Part shown: in pieces, positions 24,385-38,038 of the stretch
Layout of the letters: every line of letters starts with the position of its first letter
Position numbering within the stretch: position 1 is the stretch's first letter
NCBI GenBank assembly: GCA_016946835.1
Contig: JACVTC010000026.1
Coordinates: 1,026,001-1,090,000 of the forward strand
Length of the DNA stretch: 64,000 nt
Source of the DNA: Neocallimastix lanati (nom. inval.)
Lineage: Eukaryota > Neocallimastigomycota > Neocallimastigomycetes > Neocallimastigales > Neocallimastigaceae
Direction: 5' to 3'
Position numbers and translations under genes: made by a program
Notes under the pieces: model-generated
The model's database searches: none
What the model saw: only the letters and a program-made list of their open reading frames with translations
What the model was told of the DNA's origin: nothing

Positions 24385-24847
24385 ATTAAAATGGATTAAT
24401 TTTAATTAAACATATAAAATAAAATTATATAATATTTCATTTTATTAAATGTAAAATAATCATTTTAATTTTTAATTTATTTATATCAAAAAAAATTATT
24501 ACATAATAAATTTTTAAATCAAAAGTAAAATATAAGTTCACATTAAAATAAATAAAATAAAATAAAATAAATAAAATAAAATAAAATAATGATAATAAAG
24601 AAACAAAGAAAAAATAAATAAACAAAATGTTTATTAATCTATTAAAATTTTTATTTGAAACAAAAAAGATATGAAATTTGAATATAATATACATGTATAC
24701 ACATATTATTTTATAAATGTTTTTGTGAAATAAATAGAAAGCAAAAAACATGACAAAACAATAACAAAAACAAAAACAAAAAAAAAAAAAAAAAAAAAAA
24801 ACAAAAAACAAAAAACAAAAAACAAAAAACAAAAAAAAAAAAGAAAA
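24385..24847. other. Short spacer between convergent genes
   Basis: 3' flanks of LSm2 and ZMYND12: (AAATA)n at about 24545-24587 and (CAAAAA)n at about 24760-24840. Nothing else seen. Confidence 0.6.
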
Positions 24848-27092
24848 TTAAATATTTAATTCAATTTCTCTTAAAAAGCTTTTAATTTGAATAATATTAA
24901 TATTCGAATTACTATATTCCAATTGGTATCCTGAAATAAATATATATATATATATAAATTTAATTAATTATTTATATATTTTAAATTTATTGAAATAAAT
25001 AATTCCAAATTAAAATATCATTATACTTACTTTTTAACGCTTCTTCGAAATTTTTCTTTGCATCAATATATTTTTTTGTAATATAATGAAGTTGACCAAA
25101 TGCCAAATATACTTCCGCTAATTCAATATTTTTTTTACTTTCTGGTAATAATTCTTCTCTAATCTCTAAAATTCTTGTAAACATATTTTGGGCTTCTGCT
25201 TGTAAAGCTTCGTCAAATACATCTGTATTCTTTTCTTCAAAATAAGAATTCCATATATTTATAACATGTGAATAAGCAGATAAAGCACTACTATATTTTT
25301 GTTGATAATAAAAAACATTTCCTAATTGAAAATAGCCCCCAGATACTTTATTTTTTTATTTTTTATTTTTTTATTTTTTATTTTTTTTTTTATTTTAATT
25401 TTTTTGGTGTTGTTGTTTTGTTTTGTTTCATATTTTGTTTTTTGTTTTTTGTTTTTTGTTTTTTAATTATATTATTAAATATAAAAAAATTTTTATGATT
25501 TAAATATTGTTTTATACAAATATATATATTAGATATAATAAAACTTTATATTTGAAATGTAATTATTGTTTTTTATTTTTATTTTTATTCTTATTTTTTA
25601 TTTTTTTATTTATTTATTTTTTTTTTATTTATTTATTTATTTATTTTTTTTTTTTTTTTTGACTAAAATAATTACCACATATATGTTCAGGACCATATAA
25701 TAATGATGAATAATAAATCTTTATTTTAATAATAATAAGAGAAAAAAAATTTTTTTTTTTAATTTTTAATTAATCATTATAGATGAAATATTGAATTAAG
25801 TTAACACTATTATATTTATTATATATTACATCATTTGATAATTCCAATAATGCTTCTTTATATTGCTTTTTAAATGTATAAAGAATTCCAAGATTTCTAT
25901 GAAGTTGATATCTTACTTTATAACCTTTCTTTTTAGATTTAAAAAGTGCATATTTTGCAAGTAATAAATAATCTTCAGCTTGTTTAAAATTTTTTAATCC
26001 TTGATTCATATTATTTTAATTTAAAATAATATATTATATTATTAAATATTAATATTAACTATCAATATACATATTTTATATATTTTCACTGTATTTTTAT
26101 TAACCTGTTGTTGCTTTTCCAAGTAATAAATAAGAAGGAATTGATTCTATACTTTTTTTCTTATATACATCTTGTGAATATCTTAATGCTTGAAGAGCTG
26201 CAGGTATGGCTAACTCATACTAATCATTATAATAATATTTTTAATTTTTACACATATAAAAAAAAAAAAAAAATAAACAAAAATTCATATAGTTATTAAT
26301 AGAAATATGAATAATATTTTTCTTACTTTCTCTTCAAACATATTCTTTTTAGCTTCAGTTGTAGCTAAATGTATAATTTCTAACTATTTAAAAAATATAA
26401 TAATAATTAGGTTTTGAAAATTTTAAATATTGAAAAACTATTCCTATTAAATTCATTAAATTTGAAGTTATATACATTTAACTAATAATATATACTTTTT
26501 TATTCCGTATTTCTTTCTGGAGTTTTATTCTTTGATCCTCTGAACCAAGGAATTCGCTTGCCTCTCTATTAAAAAAAAAAAAAAAAATAAAATAAAATAT
26601 ACATTATATATTGTACATGAGTATATTCAACTTTTGAATATATATTATATGCATATATATATATTATATGGAATGACATACTTCAAAGGCATTAAATAAC
26701 CACATATTTTTTTATGAATTCCTTCATAATCTATTTTTTGATGCTTTTCGGAGCTTAATATTTTAAATTAATTATATATATTTTATAAGTTTAATACTAA
26801 GTATTAATTTATCATTTGGTATATAATTGATAAAATAGTATTATATATTTACCAGTAATAAGTAATTCTACATCCAAGGCATTGATAATATGCTTGCTTT
26901 CCGCATAGCTCACATGATAATTTAACACCTTTTATATATTAATTTGAATATTTTAAGAATTAATAAAAATATAAATGATATTATTATCATAAAATTTTTA
27001 TTTTTAATGTTAATATTAATTTAATGTATATATTATAATAATATATTAACCTCTTGGATTAGCAAGAGGTATTATTTTCTTGGATTGAAAGT
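24848..27092 (-). CDS. ZMYND12: ZMYND12 homologue, axonemal MYND-TPR protein (first exon not found)
   Basis: Ten exons read on the minus strand: 27092-27051, 26928-26853, 26753-26682, 26565-26496, 26383-26327, 26219-26105, 25999-25830, 25718-25676, 25345-25031 and 24930-24848, all in frame, about 347 residues. The N-terminal MYND zinc finger is complete (CELC, CLGC, then C, H, H and C over about 38 residues) and is followed by TPR-type helices; HRNLGILYTFKKQYKEA matches the human ZMYND12 segment HRNLGLLYIAKKNYEEA. Human ZMYND12 (365 residues) acts with TTC29 and DNAH1 in the sperm axoneme. The first recognised exon needs one nucleotide from an upstream exon; the ATG exon lies somewhere upstream of 27092 and could not be identified. 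Presence of this gene argues for a flagellated organism. Confidence 0.88.
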
Positions 27093-27766
27093 CTGAAATT
27101 TTGGAAAATTTAATATGAAAAAAAGAAAAGGTGTGTTATTTTCTATTTAAAAATTATTACTTTAAATTATTTATTCAAACTTTTTTAATTAATTATGAAT
27201 AATGTTATAATAAATTTTAAAAAAAAAAAAAAAAATCAAATTTTTGAATAATACATTAAAATTTATACAATCGTAATTACTACTATTGTTATGGATTTAA
27301 TATTTAAGTTTTTAAAGTATGATATAACTACTAAACTTTAAAAAAATAAATGACATTAATAAAAATTTTTTTCAAAAAAAAAATATATAAATATGTTATA
27401 TATAATATTGACTAATTGTACATTCAGATACATAATGTATTTTCAAATTAATTTTTTTTTTTTTTTTTAAAAAATTGATATAAAAATATCATTACTATAA
27501 AAAAAATTATACTTTATTAAAAAAATGGTTAAAAATAGATTTAAAGAAATTTTATATATTAATATATTTATAGAGTTTTAAAGGAAAAAGCACAAAAATA
27601 TCGAATGGCAATATTAATTTGATAATAAAATTTTTTATTTAATTTCTTTTTTATTTTTTATTTATTTTTTTTTTTAAATTCTTTATTAATATTTTTTCTT
27701 TAAACAATTATATAAATATTAATATATAAATATACATATTTAAATATATAAATCGCAAAATCAATT
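27093..27766. other. Divergent promoter region
   Basis: About 670 bp between ZMYND12 and the next plus-strand gene; it must also hold the missing first exon of ZMYND12. A, T and AT tracts only; no motif can be named. Confidence 0.5.
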
Positions 27767-30761
27767 ATGACAGAAGTGTCTCTAAGAAGTTCAACTTTAA
27801 TTCAAAATAATCCAAATAATTTAACAATTAAAAACAATAATGTATCATTAATAAATAATAATAGCACCGCCAGTAACAATATAAATAATAGTAATAATAA
27901 TAACACTAATGGACCGAAGCATCACTTTAGACATCATAATTTAATTAGTCACAATCAATTTATTAAACAAGATGTTAAAGAAATATCACTACTTGATTCA
28001 ATGAAATCATCTATAATTGATGATAGTCCGATTAGAAGAGCAAACTACATTCCAGAAAAAGTTTATGTAAGAACAAATTTATGTGTTTTAACAGGTGATC
28101 AGCAAGAAATTAAAAAAGAAAAAGAGAGAAGAAATAAAGTACTAAAATATAATATATATCTCTATTTTATATAATAAAAAAATTTTTTTTTAAATTAACT
28201 AATTTTAATTGCAAATAAAATTAATTACTATCATAATATCATAATATATTATCATTTTTATAATTATAACAATATTATAAAAAAAAATTAAAATAAAAAA
28301 AAAAAGGATATTCATGAATGTGGTTTTTCATCAATATTTAAAGAACCATATAAACCATTAGGTATAAAATACATTATAAAATAAATGAACTTTTTTTATT
28401 TTTTTCTTTTTCAATTAAATTTATTATAAAAAAAAATTTTTATGAAGGTACTCCCATTATTGATACTAATCAATTAATAATTGATTGCTTAAAAATTAAT
28501 CCATCTTCTTTACAGAAGTAAATTTTAAAATTAACTAATAATTAACTTAAATTAAATTAAATTTTTAATAAATTATAAAAAAAAATTTTTTTTAAATATT
28601 CTATTATTTTTTAAAATCAATATAAAAATATATATAGATCGTCTTATAATAAGACATCAAAAATGAATCATTTAAAGCATGAATTGAATCATGTTAATAG
28701 AAAAATTCCAGTTTGTACGTCTCTATTATAATATAAAATTTATTATATAATATTTTTTTTCCAATTTTTCAATATAAATTCATATTTATAAAAAATTTAT
28801 TTTATCGTATAATACAAATATGAATATATTTAATCAATTAAAAGTGGAACTAACAGGAAGACAAACTGGTTATAAATTATTAAAATCTGCGTTAAAGGAA
28901 TCAAATCAAAGAATGTATTCTGTTAAGGTATTTAAACATTTTATATATTATCTATACATTATTATTATTGAGGATTGATAATATTGAATAATAAATCTTA
29001 TTAATAAATTCAATAATTAATGAACAAATACTAAATTAAATAATTCAATTTAATATTTTAAATAAAAGTATGGAATTCCATTTTATGAAACTTTAAAAAA
29101 TAAAAGCTATAATATGTATGATGATTCTTATAAATCAAATGTTAATTTAAACAGTACGAAATTATAATAACAATATTCTTTCAATTTTAATATTTAATAT
29201 CTAATAATAATAATATTTAATGATAATTATTAAGATTAATTATTTATTTGCTTTATAAAAGCTATTGATTATAAGCATCTAGTATTTGATACTGATAAAC
29301 AAAATTATTTTACTCATTTAGTAAATTTAAAAAAAAAAGGTATTCAAACATTTATAACATAAATATAAACAAATATTATGATATATCCTTATATTAATAC
29401 TTAATATTATATACAATTGAATTTATTATAATTTTTTCTGTAAATAAATTTTAAAAGAACTATATAATGAGTCATTACTGTCCTCCGAAGAAAAATTAAA
29501 AAATAATAATGAAAAGAAAAAGCGAAATAAAAAACAAAATGATGGTAATTGATAATAATATATTTATTATTTTAAAAAATTTTATATTAATTATTATCAT
29601 ATATTTAAAAAATGATTAGAAGAATTATCAATAAAAAATATTAATCTAAAAAAATTTGAGGAAACTTTACAATTTAAGCAAAATTCAAATCATGTTAATC
29701 CAATAGGAAAAGTAAATAAATTAAATTTGTATTTAATTAAAATTTCTAAAAAAAAAAAAAAAATTTAAAATACATGTTTATAATATATTTATTAAATTAA
29801 TATAAAAATTTAAATAAAAAATTTTTTTTTTGGTGTAGTTTTATGAAACACGAGATAAATACTATGAACAACGACGACGATTAAATAATATTTTAGAAGA
29901 AGATTTAAATAGACAAGAATTTAATAGAAGTAAAATATTTAAAAAGAAATTTAATGCCCTCACTGTTAGTAAAGTAAGTTTTTTAATTCAATTTTTTCAT
30001 AAATATAAATTAAAATAAAACTCTATTATATATTAAAATTGTATTAAAATATTGATAATTAAAATAATAATTATCATAATAATAAGAACAATGGATTTGC
30101 AGATGATGATATTAAACGAATGAGAAGTATAGTGGATAAAGAATTAAAAATTGAACGAGAAAGAATTATCAAAAGGCATCCATGGTTTAATGATATGGTT
30201 AATAAAATGCTATATACTACTGGAACTTCTAAGCCAATATCTGAAACTGAAAATATTTTAGTGAAACAAATTAGAAAGTAAAAATTGAAATTTATAAATT
30301 AAAATAATAACAATATCAAAATTTTCCTTAATTATTAATATTATAATAAATTAATTTTTAATAATAAAAAAAATATAAATATTATAATAATAATATAATA
30401 TAATACTTTAATCAGTATAATAGAAGATGGAATTCCATTTACAAGATTAACATACATAAAAATATTAAAAGTTATACCCTCATCAGAATTTATGTCTGAG
30501 AATATTCAAAGAATACTTCGTTTTATTAAGCAACATGAACCAATTATAGAAAGAGATTATATGGAAGCTGTAGAAGCTTCAGGTCATTCAATGAAAATAA
30601 GAAACACAAATAATGATGAAAATGAAGATGAAGAAGAGAATGATATTGATACTAATAATATAAGTAAAAATAAAACTAATGATAATAGAGAAAATAATGA
30701 TAATGATAATTCTAATGTTAGTAGTACAAGCATAGATAATATCAAGGATAATACTAAATAA
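27767..30761 (+). CDS. Twelve-exon orphan protein, 556 residues
   Basis: Exons: 27767-28138, 28307-28361, 28448-28517, 28638-28714, 28845-28927, 29069-29153, 29262-29339, 29458-29544, 29620-29711, 29839-29973, 30087-30277 and 30416-30761. Every junction has GT-AG ends and keeps the frame. The N-terminus (to about residue 70) is Asn/Ser-rich. The middle is basic and charged with scattered aromatic residues (FYETRDKYYEQRRR). Residues about 360-500 look folded and helical (RHPWFNDMVNKMLYTTG, then FTRLTYIKILKVIPSSEF). The tail is acidic and Asn-rich. No membrane span or signal peptide. I do not recognise the family. Its divergent neighbour is the flagellar ZMYND12, and intron-rich conserved orphans in chytrids are often flagellar, but that link is only an inference. 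Confidence 0.8.
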
Positions 30762-31175
30762 GCAAAAGAAAAATTAATTTTTCTTTTTATCTAAAATAAT
30801 AATAATAGAATATATAAATTCATTAATATTATAATAATAATAATATAATAATTATATAATAAATAATAATTATAATTATTACTATTAAAAAGTACTATTA
30901 ATAATAATAAATTTATAACAATAAATGATAAATATAATAAGAATGAATATATATTTATTAATTAAATGAAATGAAATTTTTAATGAAATAAATTGTTACA
31001 ATAATGATATATTTTTTTATTGGTAAATTATTAAATTTAAAATTTGAAGCAAATAAAATAGATTTTTTTTTATGTTTTTTTTTTTTTTTTTTTTTTTTGT
31101 TTTGTTTTGTTTTGGTTTTTTATATATTATTAATAAATACATATAATAAATAAGTTAACTTAAAATAACTGAATT
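30762..31175. other. Short spacer between convergent genes
   Basis: AT-rich 3' flanks with (AAT)n pieces and a T-run near 31074-31099. Nothing else seen. Confidence 0.6.
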
Positions 31176-31465
31176 TCATTCATTTATTCCAACTTCAACA
31201 ACTTCATTTGAACTGTCTGAATTTAATTTTTGTTGTCTTTGTGCAACTTTTAATGATTTTTTATAACCTTCTATATCGAATACAAATGGTTCTTGTCCAA
31301 AATTAACTTTCATTTCAGAACCAGTATATAAACCAATACATACAAAAATTGGTTGATCTGGAATAGCAATTCCTGTCATTCCTATAATTACGGATATATC
31401 CATGTATATATATTAATATTAACATTATTATTAGTATTATTGTTATAATTATTATTATTATTAAA

Positions 31466-31528
<63 letters not shown>

Positions 31529-34044
31529 TAATAAATAAAATTTAAAAATTAATTATTATTATATATAATGAATAGAAATAATTATAATAGTAATTAATAA
31601 TAAGAAAATATATAAATAAGAAACACTTAATGGTCAATATATAAGCAATAAATACCTAAATTTTTCCCATTTTTTGTATAAAATACTTTTTTATCAATAA
31701 AATTAATACAACATCCAACAACATCACCAACTTCATATGATGGTCCATAATGAGTCCAATTACCATGTTCATAATGATCACCAGTGTAATTACAATATCC
31801 ACTACTATTTTTAGAATATCCTACATTATTCAATGAAAGAATAATAATGACAATAATAACAATAATAGTAATATCAGAAATTAATAAATGTCATATATAT
31901 ATTGGAAAAAAATAAATAAAGTACTAAATGTATTATTAATAAAATTAAATATTTATATATTATATACCAGGTCTATTTGACAATTCCATATTTCTAGTAC
32001 AATATCCAATTGCACCAAAATTAGGCCTAATTTAATTGAAAAAATTATAAAAGAAAGAAAATTAATTAACATGTTAAATAGAATCACTTATGATATATTA
32101 ATACTTTGATAGTTACCATTCGGATCTTCTAAAAATTATTTTTACTTCATAATAATAAACTTGATGTCTATTAGAAATTGGCATGTTGGATCTAACAGAT
32201 GCCCAACACTCGTTATCAATTAATCCTATTATAAAAAAAATATATAATCAATAAAAAAAAATTTATTGAAAGAAATGTATAAATAAGTAATTTTTATTAT
32301 AAATAATATACCTATATGCTTAACATAAGTGTTATTTTCAGATAATTCTAATTGAACTGCTTTATCATTTGGATCTAAACTTAATATAGTTAATACTATT
32401 TATTTTTATAATTTTAAGTTAATATTAGAATTTATTAAATTATTGTAATCTTCAAAAATTAATCATTGAATATATTATTATATATATACAATAATATTTT
32501 TGTTTTAATAGCAATATGGTTTCTATTTATAAGTTAATTATTAAATTTGTTATATATATATAGAATGGGTGAATTAGTCTTTTTTTTTTTTTTTTTTTTT
32601 TAATTATATTTAAAAAATATATATTAATACCTTCTAATTTTTCAATTTTTTGTAACTGTTCTTTGCTTTTTTCTACATATAAATGAAACGTTTAATGATG
32701 CGAAATAACATATCTTGTTAATTTATTGTTTTAATATAAAAAAAACAAGAAGTATATAAAAATACATACGTTCTAATAATTTTATTTGTTTCTTATGATT
32801 TAATTCTATGTATTTATGTTTTTTAATAACCCATTCTAGATTTTTTTCTTGATATTCACAATTCCATATATGATTCTTGAATATAAACATTTTATAAAGA
32901 TATATGATAATATTAATATATTTTCATATTTAAACATTGCAACTTTTATAATATAAAAAATATTAAAAAAATTTACTATATATTCATTTATTAATATATG
33001 AGTTAATGGGCATCCTTTACTAGCATTCACACATGAATAATATCTTGTGTTTTCTTCTTTCGTTTTTTCTAAAATACTGCTTAGAGATTTTAAGTCATTA
33101 CTTTCAGAAACTGATGATGACAAATTATTTACAGATACGTCATTGATATTTCCAAGAGAAGAAAGTGAAACTATACTTTGTCTTTTTTTGAATATATTTT
33201 CGCATTTTTTTTCATGATTATATCGGTGATTTGCTTTCATAGCATATTTGCAATAATTACATATATAAATATTATCACATTCTAATAAGTGTTTTCTTAA
33301 TTTATTTCTAGGACCACACCAATGACATGAATCACTCTCTGACATACTATTATATTCAGTTTCATAATTTAAACTTTGATTTGATAATTTAACATTCTCA
33401 TTTCCTAAACAATAAACTTCTAATGTATCAACAATTTTTGAAATATTTTCATCAAATGGAAGAATAATCTTTACTGGATATTCATTATTTCCTTGATTAT
33501 AATCATTAGTTTCAGTTTTCAATTGAGTTATTTGATTACATTTTGGACATGTTATGTCAATATGATCTTGAATTTTTCCTATTAAATTTAATGATTGAAT
33601 AGATATAGTCAATTGGTCTTGAACAGAATACATGATACTATGTCTACGACTATTTGTTATATTATTGTTTTTATTAATTTTTTCTATATCATCATCCTCT
33701 TTTTCTCTTTCATCCTCAAAATAGTTTTTATTCTCATTTATATTAAGATTTGATGATATATTATGTTCATTATCACTATCTTGTTTTTTTTTTACCTCAT
33801 TAATATTTACTGAATATTTATTTTGGTTCTGAAGATATTGTCTTTTAAGTTCTTGAATAATATGATCTTTACAAAATATATGTTCACAACTTAATCGAAC
33901 TACTGAGGGTACTGGAACTTTATTACATATACCACATTTAAATATAGAAATTATACTATTTTCTTTATATACTAACTGGTCATAATTAATTTTTGGAATA
34001 TCTTCATTTCTAAATTTTGTTGATGATGACGATACAAATGCCAT
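31176..34044 (-). CDS. RING / TRAF-zinc / SPRY protein, probable E3 ubiquitin ligase
   Basis: Eight exons (34044-32977, 32875-32770, 32672-32631, 32395-32312, 32225-32117, 32026-31968, 31820-31656, 31372-31176) give 609 residues. Parts: a RING with C37xxC40, C53xH55xxC58 and H61, whose last pair C166xxC169 comes only after an Asn/Lys/Glu-rich insert of about 104 residues; TRAF-type zinc fingers (CHWC, CNYC at about 230-275, and a CVNASKGCP/NHIWNCEY finger spanning exons 1 and 2); a short coiled linker; and a C-terminal SPRY domain (about 420-590) with VGCCINFIDKKVFYTKNG and a closing VNFGQEPFVFDIE. RING plus SPRY suggests a ligase that picks substrates through SPRY, as in RSPRY1 or TRIM proteins. 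The last acceptor was set at GACAG (31374-31373) because it gives the family sequence KNLGIAIPDQ. Confidence 0.85.
31455..31528. repeat. (ATT)n microsatellite in an intron
   Basis: About 24 near-perfect ATT units in the last intron of the RING-SPRY gene. Confidence 0.85.
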
Positions 34045-34624
34045 TAGGATTTATGTCATGAAATATTATAAAAATGATAATAAATTTTAAAATAAAACAA
34101 AATAAAATAAAATAATAATAATATTATTAATATTAATAGCAATAATAACAATAATAGTAACTAATGAAATTTGCAATAAAAAAATTACAGTTTTATTTTT
34201 AAAATTATATACATAATCATTTTTAAAAAATGTTTATATAAAAAAAAATCCATGTTAACTTATTTAAGTTTATTAAATTTTTAATTTTATGTAATATAAT
34301 TTTTTAATTATTCTACAATTTATTCTATTTAAATTATGATAATCATTTTAATTTACATATAATATAGTATTATTATAATTTATATATACATTTTTTTTTT
34401 CCTTTCAAAATATTTTTATAATTAAAAAAATATCAAATCCTAAAAAAAGATATAAAATTTATTTAATCCTAAATAATTTAATATAATCTATGGAGAAAAG
34501 ATTTAAAAATATTTATATTGATTTATTATAATTCATATTCTTAAACATAAATAATTTATTTAATATTATAAAGGTATTAATATATAAAATATTTAATTGT
34601 AATTATAAATTAATTTAATAAAAA
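34045..34624. other. Divergent promoter region
   Basis: 580 bp between the RING-SPRY gene and TFIP11, which point away from each other. AT-rich, with (AAAAT)n near 34092-34112. No motif can be named. Confidence 0.55.
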
Positions 34625-37600
34625 ATGGAATCATTTGAAATATCAGAAAGAGATCTAGAAGAAGAAAATGAATTATTCACTGATCCAGATTCAAGAAGAA
34701 AACGTAAAAGATTTACTAAAGAAGATGCAATTTATGGAATATTTAAAGGAAGTGATAGTGAAGAAGATGATTATAATTTAAAAAATAATTATTCAAAAAG
34801 TAAATATAATACTGGAATTTCATTTGTTAAAGGTCAATTAACTAATAATTATAGCAAAAATGATTCTTCAGATAGTAGCAGTAGCAGTGATAATGATAGT
34901 TATAGTAATAGTGTTAATGAAAGTAATGATATTTCAGAAAATAATAGTGATAATGATGTTGATAATAAAATGGAAGAAGATGATACTGAAAGTTCAACAA
35001 CTAATTTACAAGGTTTAGGTTTTAGCAATGTAGGACAAGGCCTTGGTTTTGGTAATTCTACAAGCCAAGGTTTGGGTTTTGGAAATTCAATGGGTCAGGG
35101 CTTGGGTTTTTCAAATAATAATAATAAAAATAATATAAGCAAAATGGATATACCAACAGAATTTTCTTCTTCAAAAAATAAAAAAGAAAAAAAAAGAATT
35201 GAAAAATCGTATAATTCAACACCTTCTTTTAAATCTAAATTAAAAGTTGACAAAGATTTTGGTAAATTTGAACAACATACAAAAGGAATTGGTTTAAAAC
35301 TTTTAATGAAGCAAGGTTATGTACCTGGTGAAGGTTTGGGTGTTAATAAAGATGGTATTACAGCACCAATTGATGTAAAATTAAGACCAAAAGGACAAGG
35401 TCTTTCATTTAATAATTTTGATGAAATGACAGAAAATGATAAAATTCAACAAAAGGAATATAAAAAGAAATATGCTGCTGAATTAAAAGCAAAAGGAATT
35501 AAAATGGATATCGGATTAGATGAAATTGATGAAAATTTAATTGAAGAAGAAAATGAATTAGAAGCTAGACCAAAAACTGAAGCATGGAAAAAAGGTAAAA
35601 AAAATAGAAAAAAGATAACTTTATATAAAACTGTTGATGAAATTATACAAGAAGGTTCAGCAATATCCGATAAAAATTTAAATATTTCTCAACAACCATT
35701 GAAAATTGTTGATATGACTAAGAAAGAAGTAAGAATATTAACAGATACAAGTCAACTTTCAGCTGACAATAAAATTAGTATGGATAAATATTTTGAAATT
35801 AATGAACATTTACCAGAATTAAGACATAATATAAAATTAATAACAGATTTAACGCAAGCGGATCTTATGTATATTTTAAAGCAATTAAAGATTGAAGAAA
35901 AAAAAAGAGAAGGATTAGAACAGAGATATATTCAAAAATCAGAACAACTCAAAACAGGAAAAGCAAAAATTGAAAAGGTTGAAAAAATTGATATAATAAT
36001 GAAAAAAATTAAAAATATCTCCCAAGAAATAGCAAAGGAATTTAAGCTTCTTGAAAAGAAAAAAGCATTATATCAATATCAAACAGATAACCCATTAAAT
36101 GTTATTAGTGGTGATATGTCTGAAGTTCAAAAAATTTTTTTCAATATAAAAAATAATACATTCACTTCTAAAGATGGAAATGAATTATTATCTTTATTAG
36201 ATAAACAGTTTTCACAGCTAGAATCAGAATATAATTTATTCTTAGAATTTAAGCTTGATCGTCTTATAGTAACCGTTATAAACCCAATATTTAAAAAAAT
36301 GTTAACCAACTGGAATCCTTTGGATGATAAATTCTTATGCCTTGATTATTTCATAAAATGGAAAAAGCTTTTATTAATAAAATCACAGGAGGAAAGTAGT
36401 GAAAATAATTCATCATATCTTTTTATTTTATCTTCACAAAAAGGAATGACTTGTTTTGAATCATTATTATATAATCAATGGTTACCTAAAATAAGACAAA
36501 CAGTAAAGTAAGTCGAAATATTATAATTATTCTGAATTAAACTTAATAGTAATAATATCAAAAATTGTTAACTAACAATAGTAATAATAATAATAATATA
36601 TATATTTATATTTATTTATTTATTTATTTATTTTATGATATATATTATATTGTTATCCTTAATAAATATTTAATTTTTATTATAGTAATGAATGGGACCC
36701 AAAAAATCCTGATGTTTTGATAAAATTATTAGAAGAATGGGAAGTTGTTTTACCTCATTGGCTTAAGAATAATATAATAGAGCAACTAATTATTCCTAAA
36801 CTTAAGCTTGAAGTTGATCAATGGATACCACAAGTTTACTTTAAGAATTCAACATCAAATAAAAATATACCACTTCATTCAATTTTATTACCATGGTTAG
36901 TAATTATTGATGAAGAAAGAATGCATTTACATTTATTTGAGTCTGTTAAAAATAAATTAATAGTTTATTTACACAATAAACCATTTTTGGAAACTGAAAA
37001 AGATGGTGGAAATTTTATTTTACAAAACCTTTGCTCCTGGCTGGAGGTAAATATTTATTTATTTATTTATTTATTAATTTATTTATTATCTATTTATTTA
37101 TTTATTTATTTATCTATTTATTATTTATTTATTTTTTTTTTTTTATTTTTTTATTTTTTTATTTATTTATTTTTTACATATAATAAAAATATTTTTAGGT
37201 TTTAACAAAAGAAGATTTCATGGATATTTTAACGCAGTGTGTTCTTCCAGAATTAGTTAGACATTTAAGGTATAATTTCTTTATTAACCCTGCTAAACAA
37301 GATATTCAACCACTCAAACAAGTTCTATCGTGGTCTCAATTTGTGCCGGAAATGTTAATGACAAAAATTATAATTTCAGAGTTTTTCCCGAAATGGTATA
37401 AAATTCTGGCAATGTGGCTTAAATCTGGTGATGAAAGTGGTAATGAACCAAATTATAGTGAAATTGCAGCATGGTATAAATCTTGGAAAGATACTTTAAA
37501 AGATATTCAAGGATTAGATGATTATTGGAAACATGGTTTGGATATGATGAATCAAGGTGCTGATTGCAAAATACCAGTTATTAATACTTTAGATGATCAA

Positions 37601-38038
37601 CCATTACTATCGAATGTTAAAGGTAATATATATTTAAATAAATTAATAATATTACTTATGAATTTAATATATATAAATATATTAACTTTTATATATATAT
37701 ATATATAAAATTTATTAGTTTCACAATTATTAAGTAATAATACACAAGAGAAATCAAAGGTTAAATCTAAACCACAATTATCATTGAAAGAATATTTGGA
37801 AAAAGAACTTGAAAAAGAAGACTGCCTACTAGAACCATCTATAAATATTCACGAAAGTGGAAAAACACTCTATAATGTTATTAAGGTATATTATGAGCCA
37901 ATATCTAAAAAGAAATCAATATATAATCTATATATTGATGATGGTGTATTATTTATTAAACCTACTAAATCTGAATCTAATAACTATATGCCAATTGGTA
38001 TAAATGAATTAATTGAAAAAATTAGAAAATCTAAATAA
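34625..38038 (+). CDS. TFIP11: TFIP11/Ntr1 G-patch factor for spliceosome disassembly
   Basis: Four exons (34625-36507, 36686-37046, 37199-37622, 37719-38038) join in frame to 995 residues. The N-terminus has the TFP11 start (FEISERDLEEENELFTDPDS) followed by an acidic Ser-rich region. The G-patch is at about residues 219-262 (GIGLKLLMKQGYVPGEGLG). The conserved C-terminal GCFC domain follows, with the family's NEWDPKNPD, the LPHWL and VDQWIP segments and FFPKWYKILAMWL. In yeast, Ntr1/Spp382 binds and activates the DEAH helicase Prp43 through its G-patch to release the excised intron and recycle snRNPs; TFIP11 does the same in animals. Just before the G-patch, residues about 129-168 hold four copies of QGLGF that imitate the G-patch core. 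The protein is longer than human TFIP11 (837) because of low-complexity inserts. Divergent from the RING-SPRY gene. Confidence 0.93.

Noticed and set aside
24437-24832. 131-codon minus-strand frame starting MFFVFCFLFF
   Set aside because: Arises from (CAAAAA)n repeats in the spacer between two convergent genes; no family features.
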